From assembly GCA_027923505.1 (NCBI GenBank), contig BROI01000018.1, forward strand, positions 1-64,000: a stretch of DNA of 64,000 bases. Direction: 5' to 3'. The translations under genes and the position numbers were made by a program. Positions 59,002-64,000 of this stretch are shown here, one piece after another. This DNA comes from Mayamaea pseudoterrestris (lineage: Eukaryota; Bacillariophyta; Bacillariophyceae; Sellaphorales; Sellaphoraceae). Within the stretch, counting starts at the first letter, position 1. Every line of letters starts with the position of its first letter. The notes below the pieces were generated by a model that was not told the DNA's origin, made no database searches, and saw nothing but the letters and a program-made list of their open reading frames with translations.

Positions 59002-61521
59002 ATGGCATCGGCCAATCCTCCAGGCAGCCCTAAGCGAGATCTCAACGACCAAGTAATGTCAGATACTTCTTATATGTCTCATGAAGCATCTCGGGAAGAA
59101 GAAAGTGCGACAGAGGAGGGTGCCTTTGCGACACCAACATCCTCTTCACGACATCAACGACGTCCTCCATCATCGACCCTCCACCAAGAGCATTACTCGT
59201 CCGTGACGGGGACGACAACGGAAATTTCGCAGCCAGATGACGAGAATTTCTCACAGCAGACGATCAAGGACGGAATTACAAGGTTTTTCTATCCTTCCCG
59301 TACCAATAAATTACCGGATCGGCGCAGCCGAATTGCGCAGTCGAAGCAACGAAATTATGCAACGACAAGGTCACTAAATTCCACAGACGGACTGGAACGG
59401 GTTGCTGAGTCTTCGGGACTCTCTCCAACGAACGCAGTTAGCAGTGCTAATGGAAGTTGCGTTGGGTCTCCATCCTCTAGCAAAAGCAGCCTTAACGACA
59501 TCAATCAACATCAAGATGAAGCCAACGACGATGCAGACTTTGTCACCCACTTTTGGCGCATGTACGACGACGTCATTATATTGAGCATCTTTACGCAAAT
59601 TGGTATACTCTTCCGCTTGGCTGCGGCAACTTGGTTTACCTATTTTGACGGAGTCTTCTCAGAAGGAAGCGCGCTCTTTGTCGTCTTGCCCATGAATTGT
59701 TTGAGTTGCTTCATCATGGGCTTACTTTGTTCCGGCGAGCGATTAATGGAAATTGTCACAACTAGATTCTCGCCACCAAGGCTACAGCACGATGTATTTC
59801 ATGAAGCAGAGGACCAAGCCGATGGGCAGCAAGTAGAGTTACTTGAGCAGCAGCAGGATGAAGCCATGGTTGTTGCGCATGACTTTGAACGGGGATCTCG
59901 CGCGGCTAATTTAGTAAATCGATTGAAGCGGCGGCGACAGAAACAGCGACAGATACAGCGTCGACGAGCAAAAACGGAAAAGTACTTTCATAGTTGGGAA
60001 CCGCCCGTGCACTTGAATCAAGACTTGCGTGACGTGCAGCTGCTGGCCTTGGAGCGACGCATGAGAGCCTCCAAGTGTTTGGTGCTGTTCCCAGTGCGAA
60101 AGGAGGATGTTGACGTAATGGAATGTTACTTTCGCAAAGGGTACTCGCCAAAGAAGGGTGGCGTCAGCGATCATGACTATGATCTAGATTTTAATCGATC
60201 GGGCGATGCACAGGATCTTGGGTTTGATCTACAGCTGGAGGAGGATGGTGGTATCGATAGCGAGAGCGACGAAGCTCCTAGTGGTCCAGTCACTCCTCAA
60301 CGACCAACGCAGCAATACCAGTATTCACAAAGTTCTGCGGCGGTTAAGCAAGGCAGTTTGGAGAATGGCCAGACAACAACAAGTGTTGACGAATCGGCAA
60401 GCCCAGAACGAACAACAGCTAGCAATCGAGGGATCTTAGCAAACCGGCTACCCGTAAGACCAACCACTAAGGACGTTGAGTCACCTACCACCGAACAAAG
60501 TTCGGACTTGGATTTGGACCAAATGCTTCAGGACGTGCAGGCGAACATCACGGAGAATGTCAACCGACTATCTCGCGTTGATCTTGCCGCAGGCTGGGAC
60601 AAGGGGACAACGCCAGACGAAATGAGTGACGATTTAATGCTTGGTCTTCGGGACGGTTTTTGTGGTGCACTTTCTTCTTTTTCCTCGTGGCAATCATCCA
60701 TGGTTAGCCTCATGCGAATGGGACGATTTGGAGAAGCGTTTACTGGATATGTGCTTGGCGTACAATTACCATTGATTGCCTATCGTAGTGGCCAAACGGC
60801 GGCGGTCTATATTTTTATTTGGAGATGTCGGTGGGAGACTCGCCGCGACATGCGACGAGGCTATGGTATACGAGTCAACCAGGAGGGATCGGACAGTGAA
60901 GCATCCGACCACGAGCAAGACCGTTCCGATGACAAGGAACTAGTGCACGCACTTCCGTCAGTCCGAGCGATTGCAACGGCTGTCTTTGTTGTCGCACTTG
61001 CTGCTCAAGTTACATCACTCTTCTTTTACAACACACCCGAGAGCCAATTGCTTGCGCTCAGTCTCTTGTTTTCGCCGTTGGGTGTCTTTTCGCGGTGGCG
61101 CTTGTCGCGGTTGAATAAGTGGCGGTCCACCTTTCCGCTCGGTACCTTTTCATGCAACATGATTGCGTGTGCTTTGAGTGGAAGTTTGGGCCGACTCTTG
61201 GCGGGTAATCCCAATTCTCGCCAACGCATTGTTTTACAAAGCATCGTGGCTGGATTTGGCGCGACTTTGAGTTCATTGGCAGCTTTTATTGTGGAAGTAT
61301 TGGCAGGAGTCGACCCAATCTTGTTTCGATTCGACGGCCTGTTTTACGCCGTCATGTCGGTGGGTTGCGGCATGTTTGCGTCTTTTATTTTTGGGTCTAC
61401 GGGTGAATGGGCCGATCAGACCGATTCCAAGGGTGCAACCTTCAACTACACGAATGACGATATGGCTAATGCCACCACTGGCAGTGACGGTGCAGCTCGT
61501 TGGTTATTGTCGCTATACTAG
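59002..61521 (+). CDS. FEX: Fluoride exporter, FEX/CrcB family (two-domain)
   Basis: An intron-free gene for a membrane protein of about 839 residues. It resembles the eukaryotic FEX proteins, which fuse two CrcB (Fluc) units in one chain and let fluoride leak out of the cell. First unit: GILFRLAAATWF (about 195-210), the Asn-bearing PMNCLSCFIMG (about 230-240), GFCGALSSFSSW (about 548-560) and GYVLGVQLPLIAYRSG. A linking membrane segment follows. Second unit: SPLGVFSRWRLSRLN (about 691), FPLGTFSCNMIACALSG and GFGATLSSLAAFI (about 751), then a last membrane helix. The first unit is split by a hydrophilic loop of about 300 residues with Arg/Gln-rich and acidic stretches, unusually long for the family. 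The ATG at 59002 (ACCATGG) is preferred over an upstream in-frame GTG. The second unit's third-helix motif lacks the usual Phe pair, which fits the known asymmetry of FEX proteins. Confidence 0.85.
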   Translation: MASANPPGSPKRDLNDQVMSDTSYMSHEASREEESATEEGAFATPTSSSRHQRRPPSSTLHQEHYSSVTGTTTEISQPDDENFSQQTIKDGITRFFYPSRTNKLPDRRSRIAQSKQRNYATTRSLNSTDGLERVAESSGLSPTNAVSSANGSCVGSPSSSKSSLNDINQHQDEANDDADFVTHFWRMYDDVIILSIFTQIGILFRLAAATWFTYFDGVFSEGSALFVVLPMNCLSCFIMGLLCSGERLMEIVTTRFSPPRLQHDVFHEAEDQADGQQVELLEQQQDEAMVVAHDFERGSRAANLVNRLKRRRQKQRQIQRRRAKTEKYFHSWEPPVHLNQDLRDVQLLALERRMRASKCLVLFPVRKEDVDVMECYFRKGYSPKKGGVSDHDYDLDFNRSGDAQDLGFDLQLEEDGGIDSESDEAPSGPVTPQRPTQQYQYSQSSAAVKQGSLENGQTTTSVDESASPERTTASNRGILANRLPVRPTTKDVESPTTEQSSDLDLDQMLQDVQANITENVNRLSRVDLAAGWDKGTTPDEMSDDLMLGLRDGFCGALSSFSSWQSSMVSLMRMGRFGEAFTGYVLGVQLPLIAYRSGQTAAVYIFIWRCRWETRRDMRRGYGIRVNQEGSDSEASDHEQDRSDDKELVHALPSVRAIATAVFVVALAAQVTSLFFYNTPESQLLALSLLFSPLGVFSRWRLSRLNKWRSTFPLGTFSCNMIACALSGSLGRLLAGNPNSRQRIVLQSIVAGFGATLSSLAAFIVEVLAGVDPILFRFDGLFYAVMSVGCGMFASFIFGSTGEWADQTDSKGATFNYTNDDMANATTGSDGAARWLLSLY

Positions 61522-61712
61522 CTTCTACAACAATAGAGATAGACGGAGGTACGAGTAGTAAACTGGTATATATTCATACTTGTATCCCGCATCCGCAGCG
61601 TGAGAAGATGACGATGTCACTGTCCTTCCACGGAAACGTGGTGCGACATGAATACCCACCGGTGGCAGCGACGAGAAAGGTGCTTCGTTCATTTTTCCTT
61701 TTCTCGTGCGCC
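61522..61712. promoter_or_regulatory. Short intergenic region with TATA-like word
   Basis: A compact gap between two genes on the same strand. It contains TATATATTC near 61567-61575 and a pyrimidine-rich stretch (61691-61705) just before the preferred ATG at 61713. It must hold both the 3' end of the fluoride exporter transcript and the promoter of the next gene. The open frame of the next gene runs through it without a stop, so a start at 61608 remains possible. Confidence 0.4.
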
Positions 61713-63662
61713 ATGACGGACCCCAGCAGCAGCAGCAGCTTCAGCTCCTCAGCCGACTCATTCGGCGGAGTAGGTAATCGCAAAGGAGACTCTGAGAATT
61801 CAAATATTGCAGGAAACAACGACACTTTCGTTGGAGGGAGCCCTAATGTCTTGCCGTCACAGTCGCAGCTACCACAGAACATGCGTCACGCCGTCCACCA
61901 ACCAGCTGCTGTTCCCAACTACAATTCTTATTTCCATGCACCCCCGCCGTCAGAAGGATCTGGTCTCATTCAAAGCACTGCGCTTTTCACAGCGGGAAGC
62001 TTTATAGGCTTGACGGCCGTGGCAGCCCTGCGATGGCTCAATGGGGACGACTTTTACCTTTGGCCATCGCCTGCTGACTTGGAGGCCCGTCAGCAGCACA
62101 AGCAACCTTACCAACAACAGCAACAGCCAGTCAGTAACACCAATCATGATAATCAGCTTATTTTGCAGCAAATGCAAACGATCCAACGGAGTTTGGAGAT
62201 TCAGCAGGAGCAACAAGCGATTATTCTGCAACGCATTCAAAGCAATGGCGAGTTTCGTATTAATACCTTTACAGACGAGTCAATGAACCGCCTGCGTGAG
62301 CAACAGTCTTCAGCTTCGTCGCCATTGGTGCAAGAGCAATTGATAATGGAGGAGACAACGACTGGAAATAAGGCAACGGAATATGAGCAGTTGCAGGAGA
62401 TTCATCTAGAGCTGATGCGACTGCGATCAGACCTTGCTTTGCAGAGTGGTGGCGACGACTCGGGCAAGGAATGGAAAATGCGACTGAATCAGACAATCGA
62501 TCAGCTACACAACTATCTTACCAAGGTTGATGGCACATGTCAGCCATTGGATGCTAGCATCGCATCGACTGCGTCAGCGCCCGGCACGTTAACTGATGTG
62601 ACGGCAGAGGCAGAAACTGTCAGAACGATGATTAACCCGAATGCTGATATGAATGCTATCGCAGATTCATCTTTAACAGTGTTGGCTGTTGATGGTAAAG
62701 ACGAAACTGCGGAGGCAGCGCACAAGTTGGTGGAAGCTATTCTTACACTGGCGACGGAAAATAAAGACCCAGCTGTACTTCAATCTGGCGCTCAGCTCCT
62801 CTACCTTTACGTTCATAACCTGTGCAACCATCATAAGGTTCCTAGATATCGTAAGATATTTACCTGCAATGAGAGTTTCCTCAAGGTTGAAGCGCTAATG
62901 GGTGCTCGAGAATTTCTGGCCGCCGTAGGCTTTTGTGACAACAAGAATACGCTGGAGTGGCTGGCATCACCGGGCAAGGATGAGGACGACGAGGAGGTTT
63001 ACTTGAACCTTTTAAAGGAGGCGACAAAAGCTTTAAATGTTATAAAGGCTAGTGGAGCAACTGCTGGGTCGGATTTGGTGTATGCCGCCCTGTCGACCAT
63101 GGAACTGAATGCGACAGATGCCGTCCACGAAAGCGATTGCGAGCTATCGGAAGCATCTCCACACACAAAAACAACACTGTTGCAATCTCCAATACGGGCG
63201 TCTCTGGGTGAGCCCTCATCTATAAAAAAACTACCACAGCCGCAGCTCGTAAACGATTCATACAATACGCCTCGATTGGGATCAATTACCTCTCCACCGA
63301 CAATAAAGCATGCGCGCTCACCAAGCCATAGTTTTCCATTTGATTATGAATCGCCAATGCAAAATATGCCACCAAGCGACCAGCTCAATTCAAACGATCA
63401 TAGTTTCTCGGCTGATACGCCTATTCGCAATGATTTGGAGCAGTTGCTAGCGGATACTCCGGCACGAGATGAAATTGATCTTGATGTATCGGTCGATACG
63501 CCAGTACGCACGACGTTTGGAAGTTTACTAGAAGACGGAAAGCTGCAAAGGAGCGACGAAAGTTACGGAGACTCGACTAAGTCGGGCGCGTTGACAGACA
63601 ACCTAATTCACGCCGACGAGTCGGCCCCTATATTTTTGGGCGACGTTGTTGATGACAAATAA
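61713..63662 (+). CDS. Membrane-anchored PUB-domain protein
   Basis: A protein of about 649 residues from the ATG at 61713 (GCCATGA context). An in-frame ATG at 61608 would add 35 residues. Order of parts: a Ser-rich N-terminus; a hydrophobic segment TALFTAGSFIGLTAVAALRW (about 88-108), probably one membrane span; Gln-rich and probably coiled-coil stretches (about 130-180 and 215-240); a PUB domain (about 333-446) with PRYRKIFTCNESFLKVEAL and FLAAVGF; and a disordered tail with three DTP-x-R motifs (about 567-605). PUB domains are known to bind the C-terminal tail of the Cdc48/p97 AAA ATPase, so a role in recruiting Cdc48 to a membrane is likely. Span followed by coiled coil also recalls PEX14, but its N-terminal domain is missing. 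Diatoms have a PUB protein in the plastid import machinery (SELMA), but no clear bipartite targeting signal is visible here. Confidence 0.7.
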   Translation: MTDPSSSSSFSSSADSFGGVGNRKGDSENSNIAGNNDTFVGGSPNVLPSQSQLPQNMRHAVHQPAAVPNYNSYFHAPPPSEGSGLIQSTALFTAGSFIGLTAVAALRWLNGDDFYLWPSPADLEARQQHKQPYQQQQQPVSNTNHDNQLILQQMQTIQRSLEIQQEQQAIILQRIQSNGEFRINTFTDESMNRLREQQSSASSPLVQEQLIMEETTTGNKATEYEQLQEIHLELMRLRSDLALQSGGDDSGKEWKMRLNQTIDQLHNYLTKVDGTCQPLDASIASTASAPGTLTDVTAEAETVRTMINPNADMNAIADSSLTVLAVDGKDETAEAAHKLVEAILTLATENKDPAVLQSGAQLLYLYVHNLCNHHKVPRYRKIFTCNESFLKVEALMGAREFLAAVGFCDNKNTLEWLASPGKDEDDEEVYLNLLKEATKALNVIKASGATAGSDLVYAALSTMELNATDAVHESDCELSEASPHTKTTLLQSPIRASLGEPSSIKKLPQPQLVNDSYNTPRLGSITSPPTIKHARSPSHSFPFDYESPMQNMPPSDQLNSNDHSFSADTPIRNDLEQLLADTPARDEIDLDVSVDTPVRTTFGSLLEDGKLQRSDESYGDSTKSGALTDNLIHADESAPIFLGDVVDDK

Positions 63663-63679
63663 AATGTAATAGACTTTCA

Positions 63680-64000
63680 CTACCGCAGCTTTTTCGATAG
63701 TCGCTCACGCGCATTCGTGGGTTTGTGCTTTTGCCCAGATTTCGACAAAGATCGCTTCCCTGAAGCCTTGACAACATTTGCACTTGGAACCCATTCGTCA
63801 TCAGCTTTATGTAGAACGGACTCATTAATCCAATCCGTGTCTTCTCTGCTTGTGTGTGTAACAGCGATCATATCATGAGGAATATTGGTTGCTCTCGTAG
63901 ACGACAGAGAAAGCTTGATGCGAAAGTCGTCATCGTTCGACTTGCTTCTGTCATCATCAATTGTGTTTGTTGTCTTTTTCAACTTCGGAGCCGAGAGCTT
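63680..64000 (-). CDS. Unrecognised protein, C-terminal end (partial)
   Basis: An open frame enters from the right edge on the minus strand and ends at 63680, giving at least 107 residues of the C-terminus. It is hydrophilic, with an acidic and Ser/Asp-rich first half and a strongly basic end (GKRSLSKSGQKHKPTNARER followed by LSKKLR), as in many nuclear or nucleolar proteins. I do not recognise a family. The stop lies 17 bp from the stop of the PUB-domain gene, so the two transcripts converge and their 3' ends must overlap. The true start lies outside the window. Confidence 0.55.
   Translation of the reverse strand, partial: KLSAPKLKKTTNTIDDDRSKSNDDDFRIKLSLSSTRATNIPHDMIAVTHTSREDTDWINESVLHKADDEWVPSANVVKASGKRSLSKSGQKHKPTNARERLSKKLR

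Overview
This is a eukaryotic window, most likely nuclear DNA of a diatom or a related stramenopile. The reasons are long intron-free genes close together, copia elements whose polyprotein looks like the diatom copia type, and a DIRS-type tyrosine-recombinase retroelement. The species cannot be named from sequence alone. About 47 kb of the 64 kb is tandem-repeat DNA with no credible host gene.

Layout. 1-3499 is an 11-bp minisatellite with a longer, irregular higher-order pattern. From 3500 to 47040 three satellite families alternate in a recurring order. Their units are 169 bp (3500-4192, 12461-16553, 27066-47040), 352 bp (4193-10095, 16554-23990) and 181 bp (10096-12460, 23991-27065). The 352-bp unit looks like an old dimer of halves near 176 bp, so all three families have nucleosome-sized units. 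The 352-bp arrays carry three copies of one old copia fragment, which itself holds a small hairpin insertion. Several blocks (674, 845, 904, 1495, 1756 and 3809 bp) have been re-duplicated as wholes, so the arrays are evolving actively, probably by unequal exchange. The alternating order and the dyad symmetries in every 169-bp unit make this a candidate centromeric or pericentromeric domain. That is an inference, not something the sequence proves.

47041-58375 is a retroelement cluster set into the end of the last 169-bp array. It holds the 3' part of a DIRS-like (PAT/Ngaro-type) element on the minus strand. Two near-identical copia elements follow, head to head, one on each strand, with two 329-bp LTRs. 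A decayed piece of the 169-bp satellite lies just beyond (about 58376-58462), so the array once continued past the cluster.

58463-64000 is ordinary gene-bearing DNA. It has a fluoride-exporter (FEX/CrcB-family) gene at 59002-61521 and a membrane-anchored PUB-domain protein gene at about 61713-63662. The C-terminal end of an unrecognised gene runs in from the right edge on the minus strand, its stop 17 bp from the stop of its neighbour. The two complete genes share a strand and are only about 190 bp apart. Nothing suggests that they act in one pathway.
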